Below are positions 7,636 through 16,331 of a stretch of 42,912 bases of DNA, one piece after another. Numbering within the stretch: the stretch's first letter is position 1; each line of letters opens with the position of its first letter. Source of the stretch: Propionicimonas sp. (GTDB taxonomy: Bacteria > Actinomycetota > Actinomycetes > Propionibacteriales > Propionibacteriaceae); assembly GCA_030158185.1 (NCBI GenBank), contig JAOATP010000003.1, forward strand, positions 1-42,912, in the 5' to 3' direction. The notes beneath the pieces were generated by a model. It saw only the letters and a program-made list of their open reading frames with translations. It made no database searches and had not been told where the DNA came from. A program made the position numbers and the translations under genes.

Positions 7636-8771
7636 CCGAGCGCCATCTCCACGACAGCACGGCCGGACACGCAACCCTTGTGCAGCAGGCGGTAGGTCTC
7701 CTCCGCTGCTGCGAGGGGCACGCGCCGCGACACCACGCCGCGGTAGTCGAGCAGCCCGCGCGCTGCGAGGTCGATCACCGTCGGCAGGTCGGTGCGGGTC
7801 CGTGCGCCGTACGAGCCGCTGATCTGCTGGCCGCGCCGCACCAGGCGGTTGATCTCCACGGCGGCCGTCGTCGTACCGGCGGCGAGGCCGATCGGGACCA
7901 TGCGGCCACCGTCCGCGAGCAGCGTCAGGGCCTGCTCGAAGGTCGCGGGGATGCCGAGCGCCTCGATCGCCACGTCCACGCCGCGCCCACCGGTGATCTC
8001 GAAGACGCGCTCCCGGGCATCCACCAAGCGGCTGTTGATGGTCTCCGTCGCGCCCAGTCGCTCCGCCGCTGCGAGCTTCTCGTCGTCCACGTCGATCGCG
8101 ATGATGTGACGCGCACCCATCTCCTTTGCGACCTGGACGATGTTGGAGCCCACCCCGCCGATGCCGATGATCGCGACGGTCTCGCCGTACTGCAGGTCGG
8201 CGCCACGACGCACGGCGCCGTAGGCGGTCATGGCGGCGCAGCCGATGATCGACGCCGCCACCGGGTCCATGCCTTCTGCCATCTTCGCCACGGCGGTCAC
8301 CGGGATGACGCAGTACTCCGCGAGGCCGCCCATCGAGTACTGGGCGATCACGTTGCCCTCGAGGTCGGTGAGCCGGCTGGTGCCGTCGAAGAGCTGCCCC
8401 TTCAGCCGGTTGAACTCGAAGAACGGGGCGCACAGGTCGTCGCGTCCGCGGGCGCACTCCGGGCACTGGCCGCAGGGCATCAGGAAGGCGCCGCAGACCT
8501 GGTCGCCCACCGCGAGGCCACTGTGACGGGTGCTGGGGCCCATCTCGACGATCGTCCCCGACACCTCGTGGCCGAGCACCGCCGGCAGCGGGAACGGGAT
8601 CTTGCCGGCCATCACATGCAGGTCGGAGTGGCACAGTCCGCAGGCGATCACCTTGACGAGAACCTCGCCGGCCTGCGGACGCGGGGTGCGGATCTCCCGC
8701 ACCTCCAGCGGTTCTGACGCGGCGACCAGCACGGCCGCCCGCATCGTCTCGGGAATGGGCATCGCGTCCAT
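7623..8771 (-). CDS. zinc-dependent alcohol dehydrogenase (MDR superfamily)
   Basis: A 382-residue medium-chain dehydrogenase that should oxidise an alcohol with NAD(P)+. Catalytic zinc ligands are Cys47 (CGLCHSD) and His68-Glu69 (LGHE). The structural zinc site is complete: Cys100, Cys103, Cys106 and Cys114 (CGQCPECARGRDDLC). The Rossmann motif is GIGGVGSNIVQVAKEMGA. The AIDVDDEKL stretch, with an acidic residue after the second strand, favours NAD over NADP. The frame is open to 8819, but the predicted promoter lies at 8820-8848; the ATG at 8771 has GAGG upstream and is chosen (an ATG three codons on is also possible). Substrate is not determinable. It is a single-gene unit with its own promoter. 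Confidence 0.88.
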   Translation of the reverse strand: MDAMPIPETMRAAVLVAASEPLEVREIRTPRPQAGEVLVKVIACGLCHSDLHVMAGKIPFPLPAVLGHEVSGTIVEMGPSTRHSGLAVGDQVCGAFLMPCGQCPECARGRDDLCAPFFEFNRLKGQLFDGTSRLTDLEGNVIAQYSMGGLAEYCVIPVTAVAKMAEGMDPVAASIIGCAAMTAYGAVRRGADLQYGETVAIIGIGGVGSNIVQVAKEMGARHIIAIDVDDEKLAAAERLGATETINSRLVDARERVFEITGGRGVDVAIEALGIPATFEQALTLLADGGRMVPIGLAAGTTTAAVEINRLVRRGQQISGSYGARTRTDLPTVIDLAARGLLDYRGVVSRRVPLAAAEETYRLLHKGCVSGRAVVEMALGQVN

Positions 8772-8819
8772 CGGTTCGCCTCGCTGCCGGCTGTCTGCCC
8801 GTCGGTCGGGCACACCCAA

Positions 8820-8858
8820 AACCTAATCGCCAGACTTTGTCCTGTCAATAGTACAAAG
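8820..8858 (-). promoter_or_regulatory. dehydrogenase promoter with overlapping inverted repeat
   Basis: On the minus strand TTGACA (8843-8848), a consensus -35, is 17 bp from TAGGTT (8820-8825). The -35 box lies inside an inverted repeat, CTTTGT-N12-ACAAAG (8835-8840 and 8853-8858), placed where a repressor would block polymerase. The leader would be about 40 nt. Confidence 0.6.
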
Positions 8859-8878
8859 ATCCTTCTCGCGGATCGCAG

Positions 8879-8906
8879 AACGCCGCCGGTGGCATCCGGC
8901 GGCGTT
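8879..8906 (-). terminator. pyk terminator hairpin
   Basis: A perfect 11-bp stem, AACGCCGCCGG and CCGGCGGCGTT, with a 6-nt loop, begins 30 bp after the pyk stop. There is no strong U-tract on the minus strand, which is usual for high-GC actinobacteria. It insulates the dehydrogenase promoter just downstream. Confidence 0.75.
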
Positions 8907-8936
8907 CGTCAGCGTTGCTGTGGGCAGTACCTGCGA

Positions 8937-10343
8937 TCAGTCCATCTCGTAGACGCGCAGCGAGTTGGTCTGCCGGGACTGCCGCCCCGGGTTGCCGGCG
9001 ACGATGACCACGCGGTCGCCGTGCTCGAGGAACCCGGTTTCGCTGAGGCCGGTCTGTACCGACTCCACCATCGCGTCGGTGTTCGTGTACTCCGGCGTCA
9101 CGTACGACTGGACGCCCCAGCACAACGTGAGCTCCTGTGCTGTCTTCGGCAACGGCGTGAAGGCCATGATCGGCACCTCGGAACGCAGCCGGGCCAGCCG
9201 GTGCGGGGTGTCGCCAGAGATCGTGAACGCCGCGAGGTACTTGGCCTCGACCCGCTCGGCCACCTCGACGGCAGCCTTGGAGATGACACCGGAGGTGGTG
9301 TGCGGGTTCCAGGCCAGCGCACGGATCTTGTCCAGTCCCTCCGCCTCCGTGCGGGTGATGATCCGCGACATCACGTCGACAGCGACGATGGGGTAGTCGC
9401 CAACAGCCGTTTCTCCGGACAGCATGACCGCGTCCGCGCCGTCAAGGATGGCGTTGGCGACGTCGGACACCTCCGCACGGGTCGGACGGTGTGCGGTGAT
9501 CATCGACTCCAGCATCTGGGTCGCGACGATCACGGGCTTCGCCCACGCGCGGGCCGCGTCGATGATCTTCTTCTGCACCGAGGGCACGTCCTCCAGCGGC
9601 AGCTCGACGCCCAGGTCACCGCGGGCGACCATGAACGCGTCGAACGCGTCGACGATCGCGTACAGGTTGTCGATGGCCTGCGGCTTCTCCAGCTTCGCGA
9701 TGACGGGGACGTGCCGGTCCTCCGAATCCATGACCGCGTGCACCCCCTCGACGTCGCTGGCATTGCGGACGAAGGAGAGGGCGATCATGTCCACGCCATG
9801 GCGAAGGGCCCAGCGCAGGTCGCGCTCGTCCTTCTCGCTCAGCGCAGGCACGCTGACCGGGACGCCGGGCAGGTTGATGCCCTTGTGGTCGGACACACGG
9901 CCGCCGACGACGACCTCGGTGATCACGTCGGTGGCTGTCACCTCGACGGCCTTGAGCTCGATCGCCCCGTCGTTGATCAGGATCTGGTCGCCGGGGCTCA
10001 CGTCGTCGGTGAGGGTGTGCAGCGTTGTGGACGCCCGCTCGGCCGTGCCGGGAACGTCCTCCGTTGTGATGATGAACCGGGCGCCGGGCTCGAGGAAGGC
10101 CTCGCCGTCGATGAACTCGCCCAGGCGGATCTTGGGACCCTGCAGGTCGGCGAGGATGCCGATCGGCCGGTTGGCGGCACGGGCGGCGTCACGGATCCAG
10201 CCCACGCGCTTGGCGTGGAGGATGTGGTCGCCGTGGCTCATGTTGAGTCGGGCAACGTTCATGCCCGCGTTGACAAGGTTGACGATGGCTTCGGCGGAAT
10301 CAGTGGCCGGGCCGATCGTGCAGACAATCTTTGCTCTACGCAC
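8937..10343 (-). CDS. pyk: pyruvate kinase
   Basis: A 468-residue enzyme converting phosphoenolpyruvate and ADP to pyruvate and ATP, the last step of glycolysis. Visible landmarks are KIVCTIGPATDS and ARLNMSHGDH at the N-terminus, the substrate-loop KLEKPQAIDN, the metal-site MVARGDLGVELPLEDVP, and the signature ATQMLESMITAHRPTRAEVSD followed by AVMLSGETAVGDYP. The C-terminal domain is complete and ends SLRVYEMD. Translation starts at GTG. It follows the pseudouridine synthase gene by 43 bp on the same strand, so it may be read from that upstream unit. A hairpin terminator follows it. Confidence 0.97.
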   Translation of the reverse strand: MRRAKIVCTIGPATDSAEAIVNLVNAGMNVARLNMSHGDHILHAKRVGWIRDAARAANRPIGILADLQGPKIRLGEFIDGEAFLEPGARFIITTEDVPGTAERASTTLHTLTDDVSPGDQILINDGAIELKAVEVTATDVITEVVVGGRVSDHKGINLPGVPVSVPALSEKDERDLRWALRHGVDMIALSFVRNASDVEGVHAVMDSEDRHVPVIAKLEKPQAIDNLYAIVDAFDAFMVARGDLGVELPLEDVPSVQKKIIDAARAWAKPVIVATQMLESMITAHRPTRAEVSDVANAILDGADAVMLSGETAVGDYPIVAVDVMSRIITRTEAEGLDKIRALAWNPHTTSGVISKAAVEVAERVEAKYLAAFTISGDTPHRLARLRSEVPIMAFTPLPKTAQELTLCWGVQSYVTPEYTNTDAMVESVQTGLSETGFLEHGDRVVIVAGNPGRQSRQTNSLRVYEMD

Positions 10344-10386
10344 ACGAGCACCCTAGCCGACCTTGGGCAGGCTTCTCAGGCAGCCG

Positions 10387-11301
10387 TCATGAGCGGACGA
10401 GCCGCAATGCCTCCGCCAGGTCTTCGGGGTAGTCGGAGGTGAACCGCACCTCGTCGCCCGTCCGTGGGTGGACGAAGGCCAGTTCGACGGCGTGGAGCCA
10501 CTGCCGCTCGAGGCCGAGCTTCGCGGCGAGGACGGGGTCGCCACCGTAGGTGGGGTCGCCGACACAGGGGTGCTTGATGGCCTGCATGTGCACCCTGATC
10601 TGGTGGGTGCGGCCCGTCTCGAGGTGCACCTCCAGCAGCGTGACGGCGCGGAAGGCCTCCAGCACCTTGTAGTGCGTGACGCTGTGCCGTCCGCCGGCGA
10701 CGATGGCCATCTTCCAGTCGTTGCCGTGCGCGCGTCCGATCGGTGCCTCGATGGTGCCCTCGAACGGGTCGGGGTGGCCCTGCACGAGCGTGTGGTAGGT
10801 CTTCTCCACCTCCCGCGTGCGGAAGGCCTGCTTGAGGAAGGTGTAGGCCGGCTCGCTCTTCGCGACGACCATGAGCCCCGAGGTGCCGACGTCGAGGCGC
10901 TGGACGATGCCCTGCCGCTCGGCGGCCCCCGAGGTGCTGATCCGGAACCCGGCGGCGGCGAGGTGTTCCACGACGGAAGGGCCGTCCCAGCCGAGGCTGG
11001 GGTGGGCTGCGACGCCGGCGGGCTTGTCAACGACGACGATGTCGGCGTCGTCGTAGACGATCCTGATGCCGGCCACCTGCGACGGCGTGACGGAGACGGT
11101 GCGTGCCGTGGTGATCTCGACCTCGAGCATGTCGCCGGCACGGACGCGATGGGACTTGCCGACGACGACGGAGTTCACCTGCACTCCCCCGGCTTCGGCG
11201 AGGTCCTCGATCCGGCTGCGGGACAGTCCGGTCATGCGGGCGGCGGCAGCGTCGACCCGGTCGCCGTCCAGCCCGTCCGGCACCAGCCAGACACTAGACA
11301 T
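10387..11301 (-). CDS. RluA/RluD-family 23S rRNA pseudouridine synthase
   Basis: A 304-residue enzyme isomerising uridine to pseudouridine, most likely in 23S rRNA. An N-terminal S4 RNA-binding domain (residues about 14-75; [20 protein letters not shown]) precedes the catalytic domain. The catalytic Asp137 lies in the family motif [32 protein letters not shown] and [11 protein letters not shown] are also conserved. It is the usual actinobacterial neighbour of lspA, and its ATG overlaps the end of lspA by 8 bp, implying translational coupling. Whether it is strictly RluD in target cannot be read from sequence, so no symbol is given. Confidence 0.93.
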   Translation of the reverse strand: MSSVWLVPDGLDGDRVDAAAARMTGLSRSRIEDLAEAGGVQVNSVVVGKSHRVRAGDMLEVEITTARTVSVTPSQVAGIRIVYDDADIVVVDKPAGVAAHPSLGWDGPSVVEHLAAAGFRISTSGAAERQGIVQRLDVGTSGLMVVAKSEPAYTFLKQAFRTREVEKTYHTLVQGHPDPFEGTIEAPIGRAHGNDWKMAIVAGGRHSVTHYKVLEAFRAVTLLEVHLETGRTHQIRVHMQAIKHPCVGDPTYGGDPVLAAKLGLERQWLHAVELAFVHPRTGDEVRFTSDYPEDLAEALRLVRS

Positions 11302-11806
11302 CGGAGGCCTTGACGGTCTCCTTCAGTCGGGTGCCGTCGAAACTCACCTGGGTGATCATGGACAGCCAGATGCCGATCACCGCCGCTGCCGTGATGAACA
11401 TGTCCGCGACGTTGAAGATCGCGAAGTTGGGCAGCTGCAGGAAGTCGACGACATGTCCGCGGAAGGGCCCGGGTTCGCGGAACAGCCGGTCGGTGAGGTT
11501 GCCGGCGATCCCGGCGAGCAGGCAGCCGATGGAAACGGCCCAGCCGAAGTGGCGGATCCGGGGCACGAGGAAGACAAGCACGGCAAGGAGAGCGGAGATC
11601 GCGATGATGGTGAGCCCGACGGTGAGGCTCTCCCCCATGCTGAACGCTGCGCCCGGGTTGCGGATCAGCCGCAGCGTCAGCAGGCCGCCAAGGAGCTCGA
11701 CCGGCTGCTGCGGGTCGAGGTAGGCGATGGCAGCGTTCTTGGTCAACAGGTCAAGGACCCAACCGAGTATCCCGATCCCGAGGCAGAGCCAGCGGTACGG
11801 GGCCAC
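11294..11806 (-). CDS. lspA: lipoprotein signal peptidase (signal peptidase II)
   Basis: A 170-residue membrane aspartyl protease that cleaves prolipoprotein signal peptides after lipid modification. With a GTG start at 11806 the catalytic aspartates are Asp106 ([10 protein letters not shown]) and Asp135 ([10 protein letters not shown]). The conserved NPGAAFSM segment is also present. Four membrane helices are predicted. The reading frame is open much further upstream into the preceding zinc-finger gene; GTG 11806 gives normal family length and begins 26 bp after that gene's stop, but it has no clear ribosome site, so the start is the least certain part. Confidence 0.9.
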   Translation of the reverse strand: MAPYRWLCLGIGILGWVLDLLTKNAAIAYLDPQQPVELLGGLLTLRLIRNPGAAFSMGESLTVGLTIIAISALLAVLVFLVPRIRHFGWAVSIGCLLAGIAGNLTDRLFREPGPFRGHVVDFLQLPNFAIFNVADMFITAAAVIGIWLSMITQVSFDGTRLKETVKASDV

Positions 11807-11832
11807 GCGGGTGGCGATGGCGTGTGCGCCGG

Positions 11833-12267
11833 CTATCGCCGTTCCTCCCGCTGCTTGCAGGTGACGCACATGGTCGCCCGCGGGAACACCTGGAGGCGGT
11901 CCTTGCCGATCGGCTGGCCGCAGGTCTCGCACGTGCCGTACTCACCGGACTCGAACATGCGGTAGGCCAGCTGGGCCTGCTCCAGCATGTCGCGTGCGTT
12001 CTGGGCCAGGGACATCTCCTGGTCACGCTCGAAGTTGGAGGATCCGACGTCTGCGGGGTCGCGACCTGCGCCGTCGGTGCCTTCCTCGAACAGGTCGGCG
12101 AGGCCGGCTTCTGCCACCTCGATCGCCCGTTCCATGCGTGCGATGTCAGCCATCAGTTCCTGGCGGATCTCCTCGACCTCTTCATCGGTCCAGGGATCGT
12201 CGCCCTCCGCCACAGGGATCGTGATCGCCGTGGCCTTGGGGTCGTCCTTGGTGCGTGCCGACGCCAT
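11833..12267 (-). CDS. TraR/DksA-type C4 zinc-finger protein
   Basis: A 144-residue protein. An acidic helical N-terminus (WTDEEVEEIRQELMADIARM) and coiled-coil segment lead to a DksA-type zinc finger, CETCGQPIGKDRLQVFPRAT followed by MCVTCKQ, with all four cysteines present. DksA/TraR proteins insert a coiled coil into the RNA polymerase secondary channel; in actinobacteria this gene sits beside wag31 and lspA, and its role there is not well defined. The start at 12267 is fixed by the strong AGGAGGAGC ribosome site; an upstream in-frame ATG is ignored. A terminator separates it from wag31. Confidence 0.88.
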   Translation of the reverse strand: MASARTKDDPKATAITIPVAEGDDPWTDEEVEEIRQELMADIARMERAIEVAEAGLADLFEEGTDGAGRDPADVGSSNFERDQEMSLAQNARDMLEQAQLAYRMFESGEYGTCETCGQPIGKDRLQVFPRATMCVTCKQREERR

Positions 12268-12320
12268 CGAAAGCTCCTCCTGCTGATACCTGAGCAGGGA
12301 GAGTACCACCGAACGCAGAA

Positions 12321-12345
12321 CTCCCCAGGCGAATCGCCCGGGGAG
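12321..12345 (-). terminator. wag31 terminator hairpin
   Basis: CTCCCC pairs with GGGGAG, then after an A/C mismatch GGC pairs with GCC around a 5-nt loop. On the minus strand TTCTGCGTT follows. It lies 33 bp after the wag31 stop and before the TraR-like gene. Confidence 0.65.
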
Positions 12346-12377
12346 CCCTGTGTGCTGTGCTGCTGGTGGAGCCGGTG

Positions 12378-13382
12378 TCAGTTGCCTTCGCTGAGCAGCG
12401 CGTCGAGCCGCGGGGTCGCGGACTCGGGAGCCGGCTCGCTCAGGATCGCCGGGGTGTCCGACGGCTCGAGGGTCGCCTCCGTCAGCGCCTTGATCTGGCT
12501 CTGCAGGTGGTTCGCCAGGTTCGTGCGGAAGGTGGACTCGAAGCTGCGCAGGTGGTCGACCTTGCCCCGCAGGAGGTCGCGCTCCTGCTCGAGCGCGGTG
12601 AACAGCTCCGCACGACGGGCATCCGCCTGGCTGTTGACGGAGTCAGCGCGACGCTGGGCGTCGTTCGTGACCTTGTCAGCGTTGACCCGGGCCTCGGACT
12701 CGATGCGGTCCGCACGGGTGCGGGCATCGGTGAGCGACTCGTGGGCCTTCTTGTTGGCGGTGTCGATCACGTTCTCGGCCTCGGCCCGGGCGCCGGCGAC
12801 GACCCGCTGGGCCTCGGCGGCGGACTCACCGACGAGGCGTTCCGCCTGCTCCGTCGCCATCTGCAGCAGGCGGGTGACGGCCGGGGAGGCCTCCGCAGAG
12901 CTGGTGACGACGATGTTCTCGACCTTGCCGATCGGCCCTTCGGCGACCTCGACCGGCTGGGGTTCCGCCTTGACCTGGTCCGCGGCCTGACGCAGGCTCT
13001 CGGTCTCGGCCTGCGTCGACTCGAGCTGGGCCTTGACCCCTTCGAGTTCTGCGCGGGCCGCTTCGAGCTCCTGCTGGCGCTGTCCGAGTTCCTCTGTCTT
13101 CCTGGCGAGCTCGCCCCGGAGCCCTTCCAACTCGGACTGGGAACCCTGCAGGTCAGACTTCAGCTTGTCCGAGTCGACCGGGTCGCCCGGCACGAAGATG
13201 CTGGACGGCTCGCTCGAACTGAGCGCGTCGATCTGCTGCTTGAGGGTGCTGTTCTCCTCCGACAGTTGGGTGAGCGTGGCCTCGACCTTGTCGACGAAGT
13301 TGTCGACGTCGACCGGTTCGTAGCCGTTCCGCCGGGCCAGATGAAAGCGGGTCTGGCGGACCTGCTCCAGTGTCAGGGTCAT
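12378..13382 (-). CDS. wag31: DivIVA-family polar growth protein
   Basis: A 334-residue coiled-coil scaffold expected at cell poles and septa, where actinobacterial DivIVA (Wag31) recruits the elongation machinery. The N-terminal membrane-targeting module (TRFHLARRNGYEPVDVDNFV) has the conserved GY...VD.F pattern. Two long coiled coils follow: roughly residues 30-135, and residues 165-300, rich in Ala/Glu/Arg (for example ERLVGESAAEAQRVVAGARA). These flank a Pro/Val/Glu-rich linker. The protein ends in a variable acidic tail. It has an AGGTGAGC ribosome site and its own promoter and terminator, so it can be expressed apart from the division operon. Confidence 0.93.
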   Translation of the reverse strand: MTLTLEQVRQTRFHLARRNGYEPVDVDNFVDKVEATLTQLSEENSTLKQQIDALSSSEPSSIFVPGDPVDSDKLKSDLQGSQSELEGLRGELARKTEELGQRQQELEAARAELEGVKAQLESTQAETESLRQAADQVKAEPQPVEVAEGPIGKVENIVVTSSAEASPAVTRLLQMATEQAERLVGESAAEAQRVVAGARAEAENVIDTANKKAHESLTDARTRADRIESEARVNADKVTNDAQRRADSVNSQADARRAELFTALEQERDLLRGKVDHLRSFESTFRTNLANHLQSQIKALTEATLEPSDTPAILSEPAPESATPRLDALLSEGN

Positions 13383-13442
13383 TGCTCACCTCACGTGATT
13401 GGTTACGAGGCCCGGTTCGCACCGGGTCCCGAGGGCGTTCTC

Positions 13443-13472
13443 AGGCTAATGCAGCCGGTTTGCGTAGTCCAA
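13443..13472 (-). promoter_or_regulatory. wag31 promoter
   Basis: TTGGAC (13467-13472) and TAGCCT (13443-13448) are 18 bp apart, giving a leader of about 54 nt. The hexamers and spacing are identical to those of the ftsZ candidate promoter. A small hairpin (CCCGGT-TCGC-ACCGGG) lies in the leader. Confidence 0.6.
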
Positions 13473-13520
13473 GAACCCGCATAGGCGCGCCGACAGGAGT
13501 AAACCCGAGGTCAAGACATT

Positions 13521-13802
13521 CTAAAAGGGCAGCCAGCGCAGCAGGAGTGACAGCCCCAGGTACAACACGATGAAGGGCAGGTCGATGGCGACGTCCCCCA
13601 GCCTCGGCGTCGGCAGGAAACGGCGAAGGAAACGCAGTGGCGGGTCGGTCACGGTGTAGGTGAACTCGGCGATCACGAGCAGCACCCCGCGTGGTTCCCA
13701 CTGCCGCACGAGCAGCGGGAGGAGCGAGAGCACCATGCGGACGGTGAGGATCGCGAGGTACCCCCAGACGACCCCGTGGATCAGCGCTGCGATCAGGGCC
13801 AT
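13521..13802 (-). CDS. yggT: YggT-family membrane protein
   Basis: A 93-residue protein with two predicted membrane helices (about 5-27 and 70-90) and the YggT pattern: VRMVLSLLPLLVRQWEPRGV, FTYTVTDPPLRFLRRFLPTP and IDLPFIVLYLGL. The molecular function is unknown; conservation between sepF and divIVA in actinobacteria and firmicutes suggests a role in envelope or division. It starts 12 bp after sepF. The overlapping minus-strand frame 13441-13701 is a shadow. Confidence 0.9.
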   Translation of the reverse strand: MALIAALIHGVVWGYLAILTVRMVLSLLPLLVRQWEPRGVLLVIAEFTYTVTDPPLRFLRRFLPTPRLGDVAIDLPFIVLYLGLSLLLRWLPF

Positions 13803-13814
13803 CGGGGCCGCCTT

Positions 13815-14288
13815 TCAGGACTGGTTGAAGAACCCGCCTGCCAGGCGCTCCTTGTCCTCCACGGAAACGGTCACGTTGTGCGGCGACAGCAGGAACACCT
13901 TGCTGGTGATGCGTTCAATGCTGCCACGCAGGCCAAAGATGAGCCCGGCGGAGAAGTCGACGAGCCGCTTGGCGTCGGAGTCCTCCATGTCGGAGAGGTT
14001 CATGATCACCGGGACGCCGTCGCGGAAGTTCTCGCCGATCGTCCGGGCCTCGTTGTAGGTGCGCGGGTGCACGGTGATGATGCGGCTGATGTCCGCAACC
14101 CGCTGGTGGTCCTTCGCCGGACGCCGGGTCTCGAGTTCCGTCACCGTCGCAGCTGCAGGGCGGGCCGGAGCCTCACCCCTGTCGATCACCTGCTCGGTCA
14201 CGTCGTCCGTGCCGGGCTCGGGCTCGACGTAGTCGTTGTCTGACACCAGGCCGAGCCATACGGCGGCCTTCTTCAAACGATCAGCCAT
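13815..14288 (-). CDS. sepF: cell division protein SepF
   Basis: A 157-residue protein that anchors FtsZ filaments to the membrane; in actinobacteria, which lack FtsA here, it is the main tether. The N-terminal amphipathic helix is MADRLKKAAVWLGL. A variable acidic linker follows, then the C-terminal FtsZ-binding domain (RIITVHPRTYNEARTIGENF, PVIMNLSDMEDSDAKRLVDF, SAGLIFGLRGSIERI). The 90-bp spacer upstream, where yggS usually sits, holds no gene. Confidence 0.96.
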   Translation of the reverse strand: MADRLKKAAVWLGLVSDNDYVEPEPGTDDVTEQVIDRGEAPARPAAATVTELETRRPAKDHQRVADISRIITVHPRTYNEARTIGENFRDGVPVIMNLSDMEDSDAKRLVDFSAGLIFGLRGSIERITSKVFLLSPHNVTVSVEDKERLAGGFFNQS

Positions 14289-14378
14289 CTTGAGTCCCTA
14301 CTCTCGCCAGTCCAGAAAGACCATAACTTGCGCCCGCTGCAGGTCGGTGGAGGCCACGGCCGACACGCGCCAACTGGC

Positions 14379-15041
14379 TCAGGGGAGCCAGGCGAGGGCG
14401 GCCTGACGGCCGGAAGCAGCGCCGTCGCGGCGGTAGGAGTGCAGCGAAGGGGTGGTGCGGGTGCACGGGTCGACCCGCACGACGGTGCAGCCGAGGGCCG
14501 CGAGCTGCGCAGCGGCTGCCGCACCGAGGTCGAGACTCGGGGTGCCCCAGCTGGTGGTGGCGACGGCCGCCGGGTGCACCACGCCGTACTCGGCCTGCAG
14601 TGCGGCCGGCACCTCGTAGCACTCCCCGCAGATATGGGGGCCGATCCAGGCGGTGATGCGCGCTGCCCCCAGTTCCGTCATGCGGGCGAGGGTTGCCGGC
14701 AGCACGCCTGCGCCGAGGCCCACCCGTCCGGCGTGCGCCGCTGCAACGACGCCGGCGTCCGGGTCTGCGAACAGCACGGGGACGCAGTCGGCGACCCGGA
14801 CGGCGACGGCCAGCCGCCTCTCTGTGGTCACGAGGGCATCGGCCTGCTCGCGGGCCACGGACCGACGGTCGCTGCGTGCGTCGACGGTGAGCACCCGCGT
14901 GCCGTGCACCTGGTAGGCGTTGACGGCCGTCACGTCGAGGTCGGCCTCGACGATGTCCCACTGCGCTGCCCGCCAGCCGTCGCTCACCCCCAGGGTCAGG
15001 TCGAGCCGTCCGCCGCCGGGAGCGACGGCGTCACAGCACAC
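14379..15041 (-). CDS. pgeF: YfiH/PgeF laccase-domain protein (peptidoglycan editing or purine nucleoside phosphorylase type)
   Basis: A protein of the multicopper-polyphenol-oxidase-like family (COG1496). Members have been described as a peptidoglycan-editing amidase (PgeF) and as purine nucleoside phosphorylase/adenosine deaminase enzymes. Metal-site segments are NAYQVHGTRVL, VADCVPVLFA, AAHAGRVGLGAGVL and WIGPHICGECYEVP. The coordinates use GTG 15041 (220 residues), but the same frame continues upstream as LYSFRNDPGADGAGVV right up to the ftsZ stop, and this resembles the true N-terminus of the family. The only near-start codon there is CTG at 15086, with AGG five bases before it. The real start is therefore unresolved. 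Confidence 0.88.
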   Translation of the reverse strand: MCCDAVAPGGGRLDLTLGVSDGWRAAQWDIVEADLDVTAVNAYQVHGTRVLTVDARSDRRSVAREQADALVTTERRLAVAVRVADCVPVLFADPDAGVVAAAHAGRVGLGAGVLPATLARMTELGAARITAWIGPHICGECYEVPAALQAEYGVVHPAAVATTSWGTPSLDLGAAAAAQLAALGCTVVRVDPCTRTTPSLHSYRRDGAASGRQAALAWLP

Positions 15042-15092
15042 GACCCCGGCACCATCGGCGCCGGGGTCATTGCGGAAGCTGTACAGGTCGAC

Positions 15093-16235
15093 CTACTTCA
15101 GGAAGTCGGGCACGTCGAGGTCGTCGTCGTCGGGCTCGGGACGGGCAACGACCGGAGCAGCGGGACGTTCCGCGGGCGCTGCGAAGTCGGAGCTGGTCTC
15201 CACCGGGGAGGGGACGTGGACGGGCCGCAGTGCCGGCAGTTCCGGACGGCGCACCTCGGGTCGCGCTGAGGCCTTCTTCGGCATGATGTTGCCGTCGAAG
15301 CCGGCGGCGATCACGGTGACCTTGACCTCGTCGCCGAGAGCGTCGTCGATGACCGTTCCGAAGATGATGTTGGCGTCCTCGTGGGCTGCTGCCTCGATCA
15401 GGTTGGCTGCGGCGGAGACCTCGAACAGCCCGAGGTCCGAACCGCCCGCGATGGACAGCAGGACACCGTGGGCGCCCTCGATGCTCGCCTCGAGCAGCGG
15501 CGAGCTGACCGCCATCTCGGCAGCTGCGCGGGCACGGTCCTCACCGCGGGCAGAGCCGATGCCCATCAGGGCTGAGCCGGCGTTCGACATGACCGCCTTG
15601 ACGTCGGCGAAGTCGAGGTTGATCAGGCCAGGGGTGGTGATCAGGTCGGTGATGCCGGAAACGCCCGACATGAGCACCTGGTCGGCCTGGCGGAACGCGT
15701 CGAGGATCGCGACGTGGTGGTCGGTCATTTCCAGCAGCTTGTCGTTGGGGATGACGATCAGGGTGTCGACCTCTTCGCGGAGGCCGGAGATGCCGTCCTC
15801 GGCCTGGCTGGCCCTGCGGCGTCCCTCGAAGCTGAACGGGCGGGTCACGACGCCGATGGTCAGGGCGCCGAGCGAGCGGGCGATCCGGGCGACGACGGGC
15901 GCGCCGCCGGTGCCGGTGCCGCCACCCTCGCCCGCGGTGACGAAGACCATGTCCGCGCCCTTGAGCACCTCTTCGATCTCGTCTGCGTGGTCCTCTGCAG
16001 CCTGCTTGCCCTTCGCCGGGTCGGCGCCTGCGCCGAGCCCACGGGTCAGGTCGCGGCCGATGTCGAGCTTCACGTCGGCGTCGCTCATCAGGAGCGCCTG
16101 CGCGTCGGTGTTGACCGCGATGAACTCGACACCGCGAAGACCGGATTCGATCATCCGGTTCACGGCGTTGACGCCACCGCCGCCGACCCCGACCACCTTG
16201 ATGATCGCGAGGTAGTTCTGGGACGCACTTGCCAC
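15093..16235 (-). CDS. ftsZ: cell division GTPase FtsZ
   Basis: A 380-residue tubulin-like GTPase that forms the cytokinetic ring. The nucleotide-binding glycine loop is [14 protein letters not shown] near the start, and the tubulin signature is GGGTGTG at residues 104-110. The T7 catalytic loop ([11 protein letters not shown]) is present. After a variable Pro-rich linker the conserved C-terminal peptide [12 protein letters not shown], the docking site for SepF and FtsW in actinobacteria, is intact. The frame is open to 16313; GTG 16235 is chosen because AAGGGTGA lies five bases before it and the length matches other actinobacterial FtsZ (GTG 16244 is an alternative). Confidence 0.98.
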   Translation of the reverse strand: MASASQNYLAIIKVVGVGGGGVNAVNRMIESGLRGVEFIAVNTDAQALLMSDADVKLDIGRDLTRGLGAGADPAKGKQAAEDHADEIEEVLKGADMVFVTAGEGGGTGTGGAPVVARIARSLGALTIGVVTRPFSFEGRRRASQAEDGISGLREEVDTLIVIPNDKLLEMTDHHVAILDAFRQADQVLMSGVSGITDLITTPGLINLDFADVKAVMSNAGSALMGIGSARGEDRARAAAEMAVSSPLLEASIEGAHGVLLSIAGGSDLGLFEVSAAANLIEAAAHEDANIIFGTVIDDALGDEVKVTVIAAGFDGNIMPKKASARPEVRRPELPALRPVHVPSPVETSSDFAAPAERPAAPVVARPEPDDDDLDVPDFLK

Positions 16236-16331
16236 GGAAGTCACCCTTACTGGAGCTCTGGAGAAGTTGTGATGCACTGGTTCGACGAAGCGGGGCGAAC
16301 CGGGGAAGGGCAACAGCTTCGGCGTCCTCCA

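Noticed and set aside
13441-13701. Alternative 86-codon frame overlapping yggT
   Set aside because: The yggT frame has the family motifs and two membrane helices; the alternative is an overlapping shadow.
14281-14961. Alternative 226-codon frame overlapping pgeF
   Set aside because: Arg/Gly/Pro-rich shadow; the pgeF frame contains the metal-site motifs.
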